A DNA stretch of 64,000 nt from Novosphingobium arvoryzae. GTDB lineage: Bacteria > Pseudomonadota > Alphaproteobacteria > Sphingomonadales > Sphingomonadaceae. Both the position numbers and the translations under genes were made by a program. Positions 55,045 through 62,114 of this stretch are shown here, piece after piece; position 1 is the stretch's first letter; the number at the start of each line of letters is the position of its first letter. The notes beneath the pieces were generated by a model that ran no database searches, had not been told where the DNA came from, and was given only the letters and a program-made list of their open reading frames with translations. The stretch is taken from contig NZ_BMZD01000003.1 of NCBI RefSeq assembly GCF_014652615.1, positions 186,001-250,000 of the forward strand, given 5' to 3'.

Positions 55045-55134
55045 TTCGTCATTGCGAGCGTAGCGAAGCAATCCAGAGCGATTGCGCGTTACGGCTCTGG
55101 ATTGCTTCGTCGCTGCGCTCCTCGCAATGACGAA
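55045..55134. repeat. REP-like inverted repeat, family C
   Basis: Left arm 55045-55079 and right arm 55094-55134 are inverted near-copies; the core is CGTCATTGCGAG and GAAGCAATCCAGAGC. The right arm has six extra bases. It starts 14 bp upstream of the rdgB ATG and ends 3 bp before the rph stop codon. Confidence 0.85.
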
Positions 55135-55137
55135 AGT

Positions 55138-55854
55138 TTAGCGCTTAACAGCCTCGCCCTGCGCGGAGAAGATCCGGTCGCAGCCGATGCGGGCCAGACG
55201 CAGCAGGCGCAGCAGGCCTTCCTCGTCATAGGTCGCGCCTTCGGCGGTGGCCTGGACTTCGGCAATCTGGCCGCCTTCGATCAGCACGAAGTTGGCATCG
55301 GCATCGGCCGAGCTGTCTTCGTCATAGTCCAGATCGAGCACCGGGTTGCCCTTGAAGATGCCGCACGACACGGCGGCGACCTTGCGGGTCAGCGGGTCTT
55401 CGGTGATCGCGCCCGCCGCCATCAGCTTGTCCACGGCGATGCGCAGCGCCACCCAAGCGCCGGAAATCGCCGCCGTGCGGGTGCCGCCATCGGCCTGGAT
55501 CACGTCGCAGTCGAGCGTGATCTGGCGCTCGCCCAGTTTCTTGAGATCGGTCACGGCGCGCAAGGACCGGCCGATCAGGCGCTGGATTTCCTGCGTGCGC
55601 CCGCTCTGCTTGCCCTTGGCCGCCTCGCGGCTGCCGCGCGTGTGTGTGGCGCGGGGCAGCATCGAATATTCCGCCGTTACCCAGCCTTCGCCCTTGCCGC
55701 GCAGCCAGGGCGGCAGACGCTCTTCCACGCTGGCGGTGCAGATCACCTTGGTATGCCCGAACGACACCAGCACCGACCCTTCGGCGTGCTTGGTGAAGTG
55801 GGGTTCAAAGCTGATGGCGCGCATTTCATCAGGCGCGCGGCCGGAAGGTCGCAT
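55138..55854 (-). CDS. rph: ribonuclease PH
   Basis: Phosphorolytic 3'-5' exoribonuclease that trims tRNA 3' ends. The 238-residue protein starts [20 protein letters not shown] and includes [56 protein letters not shown] and [19 protein letters not shown], diagnostic of RNase PH. ATG 55854 is chosen by homology; the frame is open for 37 more codons but these are not RNase PH. It is divergent from hrcA, with 82 bp between. Confidence 0.97.
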   Translation of the reverse strand: MRPSGRAPDEMRAISFEPHFTKHAEGSVLVSFGHTKVICTASVEERLPPWLRGKGEGWVTAEYSMLPRATHTRGSREAAKGKQSGRTQEIQRLIGRSLRAVTDLKKLGERQITLDCDVIQADGGTRTAAISGAWVALRIAVDKLMAAGAITEDPLTRKVAAVSCGIFKGNPVLDLDYDEDSSADADANFVLIEGGQIAEVQATAEGATYDEEGLLRLLRLARIGCDRIFSAQGEAVKR

Positions 55855-55936
55855 CGGGTATCCTTTTTCTGTTTCGTGATGCGCGTTAGGCGCATTGGGC
55901 TTGAGCCTGCAAGAGCGAGGGTTAAATTGGGCGGCG

Positions 55937-56980
55937 ATGGCCAGTCTTCCGATCACCGAACTCAACGCCCGCGCCCGCGAAATCTTCCGCCTCGCGGTGG
56001 AGGGCTACATCGCGTCTGGCCAGCCGGTGGGATCGCGCACTCTGGCGGGTGCGGGAGGCCTGAACCTCTCGCCGGCTTCGATCCGCTCGGTCCTGCATGA
56101 ACTCGAAGGGCTGGGTCTGCTCGCCGCCCAGCATACCAGTGCGGGGCGGATGCCGACCGAGCTGGGGCTGCGCCTGTTCGTCGACGGGATGATGCAGGTC
56201 GCCGAACCGACGGCTGAGGAGCGCGCCGCGATCGAGCGGCAAGTGACCCAGCCCGGTCCGATCGAGGCGGCGCTGGCGGCAACCAGCGCGATCCTGTCGG
56301 ACCTGTCGGCCTGCGCGGGCGTGGTGATGGTGCCGCGCCGCGACCCGCGCCTCGCGCAATTGCAGCTGGTTCCGCTCGCCCGCGACCGGGCGCTGGCGGT
56401 GCTGGTGGGGGCGGACGGCTCGGTCGAGAACCGGGTGGTCGAAGTGCCGCTGGGCATTGCCCCCGGCGCGCTGGAGCAGGCGTCGAACTACATTTCCGCG
56501 CATCTTGGCGGGCGCACCCTGACCGAGGCGGTGCAGGCGATTGCCGCCGAAATCGCCTCTGGCCGCAGCGCGCTTGACGCCGCCAGCCGCGATCTGGTGG
56601 AGCGCGGGCTGGCGGTGTGGAGCGAGGACGCCGCGCGCCGCCCGGTGCTGATCGTGCGCGGGCAGGCCAACCTGCTGGACGAAACGACCCTGACCGACCT
56701 TGAACGGGTGCGGCTGCTGCTGGAGGACCTGGAAAGCAAGCAGTCGGTCGCCGACCTGCTGGATTCCGCCCGCGAGGCGGAGGCAACCCGCATTTTCATC
56801 GGCGCGGAGAACCGCCTGTTCGCGCTGTCGGGCAGTTCGGTGATCGCCTCGCCCTATCGCGACCGCGATGGCCGGGTGGTCGGCGTGGTGGGGGTTATCG
56901 GCCCGACGCGGTTGAATTATGCGCGCGTAGTCCCCATGGTGGATTTTACCGCCCAGTCGCTGGGCAAGTTGATCGGATAA
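55937..56980 (+). CDS. hrcA: heat-inducible transcription repressor HrcA
   Basis: Repressor that binds CIRCE palindromes of chaperone genes and is kept active by GroEL. The 347 residues have an N-terminal winged HTH ([43 protein letters not shown]), a central GAF-like region and the C-terminal segment [28 protein letters not shown] see no CIRCE site (TTAGCACTC-N9-GAGTGCTAA) upstream of hrcA, dnaK or hsp20. grpE follows at 17 bp, so they share a transcript. Confidence 0.96.
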   Translation: MASLPITELNARAREIFRLAVEGYIASGQPVGSRTLAGAGGLNLSPASIRSVLHELEGLGLLAAQHTSAGRMPTELGLRLFVDGMMQVAEPTAEERAAIERQVTQPGPIEAALAATSAILSDLSACAGVVMVPRRDPRLAQLQLVPLARDRALAVLVGADGSVENRVVEVPLGIAPGALEQASNYISAHLGGRTLTEAVQAIAAEIASGRSALDAASRDLVERGLAVWSEDAARRPVLIVRGQANLLDETTLTDLERVRLLLEDLESKQSVADLLDSAREAEATRIFIGAENRLFALSGSSVIASPYRDRDGRVVGVVGVIGPTRLNYARVVPMVDFTAQSLGKLIG

Positions 56981-56997
56981 CCGGAACTTTTTTGAAC

Positions 56998-57576
56998 ATG
57001 AGCGAAGATACCAAACCGCAGGGCGATCCCGCGGTCGAAGCCGAATTGAAGGGTGTGCCGGAAGACATGATCGACCGTGATGAAGCAGGCGCTGGCGATT
57101 CGCTGGGCGATGCGCTGGCGCAATTGCGCGGCGATCTGGAAGCGGCGAAGCAGGACGTGCTCTACGCCAAGGCCGAAACGCAGAACGTGCGCCGCCGCCT
57201 GGAAAAGGACATTGCCGACGCTCGCGCCTATGCCGCGACCGGCTTTGCCCGCGACATTCTCTCCGTGGCCGACAACCTGTCGCGCGCGCTGGAAGCCATC
57301 CCCGCCGAACTGCGCGAAGATGACAAGCTGAAGAGCCTGATTGCCGGGATCGAGGCCACGGGCCGCGAGATCGAGAAGGTGTTCGGCAACCACGGCATCA
57401 CCCGCATTGCCGCCAAGGGTCTGCCGCTTGACCCCAACCAGCACCAGGCGATGATCGAAATGCCCTCTGCCGACGCGGAACCGGGCACCGTGCTGCAGGA
57501 ACTGCAGGCCGGCTACATGATCAAGGACCGCCTGCTGCGTCCCGCCATGGTGGCGGTGGCGAAGAAGCCGGATTGA
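56998..57576 (+). CDS. grpE: nucleotide exchange factor GrpE
   Basis: Exchanges ADP on DnaK and thereby speeds substrate release. The 192 residues show a long helical N-terminal stalk (ALAQLRGDLEAAKQDVLYAKAETQNVRRRLEKD) and the beta-wing domain PLDPNQHQAMIEMPSADAEPGTVLQELQAGYMIKDRLLRPAMVAVA. ATG 56998 is preferred to a TTG two codons upstream and follows GGAACTTTTTT. Co-transcription with hrcA is expected. A REP-like element lies 50 bp after its stop. Confidence 0.96.
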   Translation: MSEDTKPQGDPAVEAELKGVPEDMIDRDEAGAGDSLGDALAQLRGDLEAAKQDVLYAKAETQNVRRRLEKDIADARAYAATGFARDILSVADNLSRALEAIPAELREDDKLKSLIAGIEATGREIEKVFGNHGITRIAAKGLPLDPNQHQAMIEMPSADAEPGTVLQELQAGYMIKDRLLRPAMVAVAKKPD

Positions 57577-57628
57577 TCGGGGGGGGGGGCGAAGCCTCAT
57601 CAGCAAACCCCTCAAGCCATAAACCGTC

Positions 57629-57716
57629 CGTCCTGAGCTTGTCGAAGGACTGTCTTTTCTTGGACGCACAGCGTTGCGCCCGCAAGGAAGAACAGTCCTT
57701 CGACAAGCTCAGGACG
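57629..57716. repeat. REP-like inverted repeat, family A copy 2
   Basis: Arms 57629-57653 and 57692-57716 are a perfect 25-bp inverted pair containing CTGAGCTTGTCGAAGGA, with further partial pairing inside (TCTTTTCTTG against CAAGGAAGA). It lies between grpE and the vgr-related gene and shares its core with copy 1 at 32132-32235. Confidence 0.87.
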
Positions 57717-57770
57717 AGCGGGGTTCGGGGCGGGATTGATGGTAACGAGTGAGGGGCAGGTGAAACCCGC

Positions 57771-58271
57771 TCAGTAATCCGCGCCCGGAAAGTTCACCAG
57801 CAGGTCATAGGCGCGGGCGTCCGATATGCCCGCCACGGCGTAGCCGCGCCGCAGCAGGAAGGCATGGCGGACGATCTCCGCCTGTTGCTCGATCCCATAG
57901 CGTTCCAGCGGCCAGCCGGGTTTCAGCGTATAGTCATAGCGGCACAGCGGATGGCGGCGCAGCATCAGGTGCCAGCGGCCGCGCGTCTGGGTCTGCCAGA
58001 CGTGGGTCATTTCGTGGATGAAATGCCCCTGCAGATCGATCCCCGCCGCGCTGAAATCGTCGCAATAGCTGTCGGACGCGGGGTGAAAGTGCAGGTGGCC
58101 CATCGGCGCCATCGTCACGTGGCGGGGCTGGAACGGCAGCCAGCGCCGCCGCCGGATCCGCACCGGAGCGGGTTCCAGCGCGGTGCCGAATACCGACCGG
58201 ACCAGCGCGGCCTCGCCATCGGTCAGCGGGCGTTCGCCCCCGGCCGGGCAATACGCATCCGGTTGGATCAG
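57771..58271 (-). CDS. vgr-related protein with HExxH motif
   Basis: Unknown function; I recognise the sphingomonad vgr-related family. The 166-residue reading has a metallopeptidase-like HEMTHVWQ (HExxH), preceded by VTMAPMGHLHFHP and followed by a conserved region ending NFPGADY. The family homology extends N-terminally to RPLTDGEAALVRSVFG, upstream of the only GTG (58163). The sole plausible in-frame initiator covering it is CTG at 58269-58271, with GGGAG seven bases upstream, overlapping the PCuAC stop. Start remains uncertain: a GTG start at 58163 would give 130 residues and cut the conserved part. Confidence 0.7.
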   Translation of the reverse strand: MIQPDAYCPAGGERPLTDGEAALVRSVFGTALEPAPVRIRRRRWLPFQPRHVTMAPMGHLHFHPASDSYCDDFSAAGIDLQGHFIHEMTHVWQTQTRGRWHLMLRRHPLCRYDYTLKPGWPLERYGIEQQAEIVRHAFLLRRGYAVAGISDARAYDLLVNFPGADY

Positions 58272-58825
58272 TGACCGCTCCCGTGGTCCATGCCCTCACC
58301 GTGATCCATCCCGGCCATGCCGTCGCCGCCGGTGCGGCTTTCGATCTTGAGCGGGGCGGACAGCTTGTCGCCATCGACAAAGGTCAGCGTCATTTCCGCC
58401 ATCCCGCCCGCAACCAGCTTGGCGTCCAGATCGAACGCCATCACGTGCAGCGCGCCGGGCTCGAACTTTACCGTACCGCCCGCGGGCACCTCGATCTGCG
58501 GAACCGGGCTCATCGTGCCGCCCTTGGTCTCGTGCATTTCCGCCTTGGCCGCGCCGTCGATCGACACGGCGGCGAGCGTGCCCGGCTTGTCGCCGGTGTT
58601 GGTCAGCGTGAAGTAGATCCCTGCCGGGTTGCCGCCCACCACCGGCAGGATCAGCCGCCCATCGGTGACCGCCAGCCCCGGCTTGGCTTCGGGAGCGGCC
58701 GTCGCGTCGGCGGTTTCGGCGGGCTGCTGCTGGCAGGCCCCCAGCGACAGGGCCGACAGCCCCAGCAGGGCAGGGGCGAGAATCAGGCGGGCACGAACCA
58801 CTGTTTTCAATCCTTTGCGGCACAT
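58268..58825 (-). CDS. PCuA(C)-type copper chaperone lipoprotein
   Basis: Periplasmic copper chaperone that delivers Cu(I), usually to cytochrome oxidase. The 185 residues begin with a signal peptide and lipobox LGAC (Cys31). The Cu-binding pattern is visible as Met/His pairs: AEMHETKGGTMSPV and ALHVMAF, then a His/Met-rich C-tail (GMAGMDHGEGMDHGSGH) that could add copper ligands. It is divergent from dnaK. Its stop overlaps the proposed start of the vgr-related gene by 4 bp, suggesting coupling of the two. Confidence 0.92.
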   Translation of the reverse strand: MCRKGLKTVVRARLILAPALLGLSALSLGACQQQPAETADATAAPEAKPGLAVTDGRLILPVVGGNPAGIYFTLTNTGDKPGTLAAVSIDGAAKAEMHETKGGTMSPVPQIEVPAGGTVKFEPGALHVMAFDLDAKLVAGGMAEMTLTFVDGDKLSAPLKIESRTGGDGMAGMDHGEGMDHGSGH

Positions 58826-58859
58826 TGCGTAACGTCCGCACAGCTAATGCCGCGCTGCC

Positions 58860-58890
58860 CTTGTGCCAAGCAAAACCGCACCTATATCCG
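58860..58890 (+). promoter_or_regulatory. sigma-32-like promoter of dnaK
   Basis: CTTGTGC at 58860-58866 is followed after 14 bases by CCTATATCCG at 58881-58890. The -10 fits the alphaproteobacterial pattern CyTATnTnnG at every fixed position; the -35 keeps CTTG. The implied leader of about 80 bases has no CIRCE palindrome. Confidence 0.75.
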
Positions 58891-58975
58891 CCCATGTCAT
58901 AGAGCCGCCAAGGCGCTTCGCCGGGACTGGGAAGCGCATCCGCGGTGTCACACACGACCTAAGGATGGGTAAGAG

Positions 58976-60892
58976 ATGGGTAAAGTTATCGGTATCGACC
59001 TTGGCACCACCAACAGCTGCGTTGCTGTTATGGATGGGGGCAAGCCGAAGGTCATTGAAAACTCGGAAGGTGCGCGCACCACGCCGTCGATCGTCGCTTT
59101 CACCAAGGATGGTGAGCGCCTGATCGGCCAGCCGGCCAAGCGCCAGGCGGTGACCAACCCCGACAACACGATTTTCGCGGTGAAGCGCCTGATCGGCCGC
59201 CGCTTTGACGATCCCATGACCAAGAAGGACATGGAACTCGTCCCCTATACCATTGCCAAGGGCAAGAACGGCGACGCGTGGGTCACGGCGGGCGGCGAAG
59301 ACTATTCGCCCAGCCAGATTAGCGCCTTCACGCTCCAGAAGATGAAGGAAACGGCGGAAAGCTATCTGGGTGAACCCGTCACCCAGGCGGTCATCACCGT
59401 GCCGGCCTACTTCAACGACGCGCAGCGCCAGGCGACCAAGGACGCCGGCCAGATCGCGGGCCTTGAAGTGCTGCGCATCATCAACGAGCCGACCGCGGCG
59501 GCGCTGGCCTATGGTCTCGACAAGAACGATGGCAAGACCATCGCCGTGTACGACCTTGGCGGCGGCACGTTCGACATCTCGATCCTCGAAATTGGGGACG
59601 GCGTGTTCGAAGTGAAGTCGACCAACGGCGACACCTTCCTGGGCGGTGAGGACTTCGACACGCAGGTCGTCGAATACCTGGCCGAGCAGTTCAAGAAGAA
59701 GGAAGGTCTGGACCTTCGCACCGACAAGCTGGCGCTGCAGCGGCTGAAGGAAGCCGCCGAAAAGGCCAAGATCGAACTGTCGAGCGCGCAGACCACCGAA
59801 ATCAACCTGCCGTTCATCACCGCCCGCATGGAAGGCGGGGCGACCACGCCGCTGCACCTGGTCGAAACGATCACCCGCGCCGATCTGGAGCGCATGGTGG
59901 CCGACCTGATCAAGCGCACGATGGCCCCCTGCCAGAAGGCGCTGGCCGACGCTGGCCTCAAGGCTGCGGACATCGATGAAGTGGTGCTGGTCGGCGGGAT
60001 GACCCGCATGCCCAAGGTGCGCGAAGCCGTGAAGGACTTCTTCGGCAAGGAACCGCACACCGGCGTGAACCCGGACGAAGTCGTGGCGATGGGCGCGGCC
60101 ATTCAGGCCGGCGTGCTGCAGGGCGACGTCAAGGACGTGCTGCTGCTCGACGTGACCCCGCTGTCGCTGGGCATCGAGACGCTGGGCGGCGTGTTCACCC
60201 GCATGATCGACCGCAACACCACGATCCCGACCAAGAAGAGCCAGGTGTTCTCGACCGCCGAGGACAACCAGCAGGCTGTGACGATCCGCGTGTTCCAGGG
60301 CGAACGCGAAATGGCCGCGGACAACAAGATCCTCGGCCAGTTCGACCTGGTCGGCATTCCGCCCGCACGGCGCGGTGTGCCGCAGATCGAGGTGACCTTT
60401 GACATCGACGCCAACGGCATCGTCAACGTCAGCGCCAAGGACAAGGGCACCGGCAAGGAACAGCAGATCAAGATCCAGGCTTCTGGCGGTCTGTCGGATG
60501 CGGACATCGACCAGATGGTCAAGGACGCGGAAAAGTTCGCCGAGGAAGACAAGAAGCGCCGCGAACTGGCCGAGGCGAAGAACAACGCCGACAGCCTGGT
60601 CCATGCGACCGAGCGTCAGCTTGAGGAAAATGGCGACAAGATCGATGCCGCGCTGAAGGCCGAGATCGAAGCCGCCATTGCCGAAACCAAGACCGCCATC
60701 GAAAGCGGCGATCCGGCTGAAATGACCGCCAAGACCCAGGCCCTGACCGAAAAGGCCATGAAGATGGGGCAGGCGATCTATGAAAAGGAACAGGCCGCTG
60801 CGGCCTCGCCCGGCACCGATGGCCCCGCCGCCGATGGCGACGATGTGGTCGATGCCGAGTTCTCGGAAGTCGACGAGAACAACAAGGGCTGA
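58976..60892 (+). CDS. dnaK: molecular chaperone DnaK (Hsp70)
   Basis: ATP-driven folding chaperone. The 638 residues contain the ATPase signatures [31 protein letters not shown] and [13 protein letters not shown], and a C-terminal substrate-binding region with the typical acidic tail [20 protein letters not shown] lies 10 bases before ATG 58976. It is expressed from the heat-shock-like promoter at 58860-58890, and dnaJ follows after an intrinsic terminator. Confidence 0.98.
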   Translation: MGKVIGIDLGTTNSCVAVMDGGKPKVIENSEGARTTPSIVAFTKDGERLIGQPAKRQAVTNPDNTIFAVKRLIGRRFDDPMTKKDMELVPYTIAKGKNGDAWVTAGGEDYSPSQISAFTLQKMKETAESYLGEPVTQAVITVPAYFNDAQRQATKDAGQIAGLEVLRIINEPTAAALAYGLDKNDGKTIAVYDLGGGTFDISILEIGDGVFEVKSTNGDTFLGGEDFDTQVVEYLAEQFKKKEGLDLRTDKLALQRLKEAAEKAKIELSSAQTTEINLPFITARMEGGATTPLHLVETITRADLERMVADLIKRTMAPCQKALADAGLKAADIDEVVLVGGMTRMPKVREAVKDFFGKEPHTGVNPDEVVAMGAAIQAGVLQGDVKDVLLLDVTPLSLGIETLGGVFTRMIDRNTTIPTKKSQVFSTAEDNQQAVTIRVFQGEREMAADNKILGQFDLVGIPPARRGVPQIEVTFDIDANGIVNVSAKDKGTGKEQQIKIQASGGLSDADIDQMVKDAEKFAEEDKKRRELAEAKNNADSLVHATERQLEENGDKIDAALKAEIEAAIAETKTAIESGDPAEMTAKTQALTEKAMKMGQAIYEKEQAAAASPGTDGPAADGDDVVDAEFSEVDENNKG

Positions 60893-60906
60893 TGAGGCGA
60901 TGAAAC

Positions 60907-60946
60907 AGGCCGCCGCCGTGCCACGCAGCGCGGCGGCGGCCTTGTT
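60907..60946 (+). terminator. intrinsic terminator between dnaK and dnaJ
   Basis: AGGCCGCCGCCG (60907-60918) pairs perfectly over 12 bp with CGGCGGCGGCCT (60931-60942), followed by TGTTTT. With the stem and T run it is the best terminator in the window, and sits inside an operon that must be read through or restarted for dnaJ. Confidence 0.85.
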
Positions 60947-60959
60947 TTAAGGGTGGGCC

Positions 60960-62102
60960 ATGTCTCTGGATATCGACTTTTACGAGCTGCTGGAAGTGGA
61001 GCGCGGCGCGGACGACGCGAAGATCAAGTCGTCCTATCGCAAGCTGGCAATGCGCTGGCACCCGGACCGCAACCCCGGCGATGCCGAGGCGGAAGCCCGG
61101 TTCAAGGCGATCAGCGAAGCCTATGAATGCCTGAAGGACCCGCAGAAGCGCGCGGCCTATGACCGCTACGGGCACGAAGCGTTCAAGAACGGCGGGATGG
61201 GCAATCCCGGCGGCGGGGCTGGCGGACACGCGGGCGGCTTTTCCGACATCGGCGACATTTTCGAGACGATCTTCGGCAGCGCCTTTGGCGGCGGTGGCGG
61301 GCGGCAACAGGCCCGGCGCGGCGCGGACCTGCGCTATGACCTCGAAATCACGCTGGAAGATGCGTTCCACGGCAAAGCCGCCGAAATCGAGATCGACGTG
61401 TCCGCCAAGTGCGAACCGTGCGATGGCTCCGGCGCGGAACCCGGCACCGGCACGCGTCGCTGCAACTTGTGCGGCGGCCACGGCCAGGTCCGGGCGCAGC
61501 AGGGCTTCTTCATGGTCGAGCGCACCTGCCCGACCTGCCACGGCCGCGGCGAAGTGATCGAAAAGCCCTGCCGCGCGTGCGGCGGGGAAGGGCGCGTGGA
61601 CAAGCCGCAGACGCTGGAAGTGACCATCCCACCGGGCGTCGACACCGGCACCCGGATCCGGCTGGCGGGGAAGGGCGAGGCCGGCCCCTTTGGCGCGCCG
61701 GCGGGCGACCTTTACATCTTCATCCATATCCGCCGCCACGCCGTGTTCGAGCGGGACGGGACCACGCTGATTACCCGCGTGCCGATCACTTTCACCACGG
61801 CCGCGCTGGGCGGCGAGATCGAGATTCCGGGTCTGGACGGCGAACATCACACCATCGCGATCCCGGCGGGAATCCAGTCGGGCAAGCAGCTGCGCAAGCG
61901 CGGCGCGGGCATGCCCGTGCTGCAGGCACGCGGGCGCGGCGACATGGTGATGGAAATCATGGTCGAAACCCCCACCAAGCTGACCGCCCGCCAGAAAGAG
62001 CTGCTGCGCGAGCTGCAAGCCACCGAAACCGGCGACGAATGCCCTCAGTCCAAGGGCTTTTTCGACCGGATCAAGGAAGCGTGGAACGACCTGACCGATT
62101 GA
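60960..62102 (+). CDS. dnaJ: chaperone protein DnaJ (Hsp40)
   Basis: Delivers substrates to DnaK and stimulates its ATPase. The 380 residues have a complete J domain with HPD at 34-36, a Gly-rich linker (GGMGNPGGGAGGHAGG), four zinc knuckles CxxCxGxG (CEPCDGSG, CNLCGGHG, CPTCHGRG, CRACGGEG) and C-terminal substrate domains. It is 67 bp after dnaK and behind the intrinsic terminator, which should make it less abundant than DnaK. GGGTGGGCC-ATG carries only a weak ribosome site. Confidence 0.97.
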   Translation: MSLDIDFYELLEVERGADDAKIKSSYRKLAMRWHPDRNPGDAEAEARFKAISEAYECLKDPQKRAAYDRYGHEAFKNGGMGNPGGGAGGHAGGFSDIGDIFETIFGSAFGGGGGRQQARRGADLRYDLEITLEDAFHGKAAEIEIDVSAKCEPCDGSGAEPGTGTRRCNLCGGHGQVRAQQGFFMVERTCPTCHGRGEVIEKPCRACGGEGRVDKPQTLEVTIPPGVDTGTRIRLAGKGEAGPFGAPAGDLYIFIHIRRHAVFERDGTTLITRVPITFTTAALGGEIEIPGLDGEHHTIAIPAGIQSGKQLRKRGAGMPVLQARGRGDMVMEIMVETPTKLTARQKELLRELQATETGDECPQSKGFFDRIKEAWNDLTD

Positions 62103-62114
62103 CCGGTCAGGTCG
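62087..62114. terminator. bidirectional hairpin spanning dnaJ and patatin stops
   Basis: CGACCTGACC (62087-62096) and GGTCAGGTCG (62105-62114) form a perfect 10-bp stem. The dnaJ TGA lies in the loop and the opposite-strand stop in the right arm, so coding ends double as a hairpin. Confidence 0.6.
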
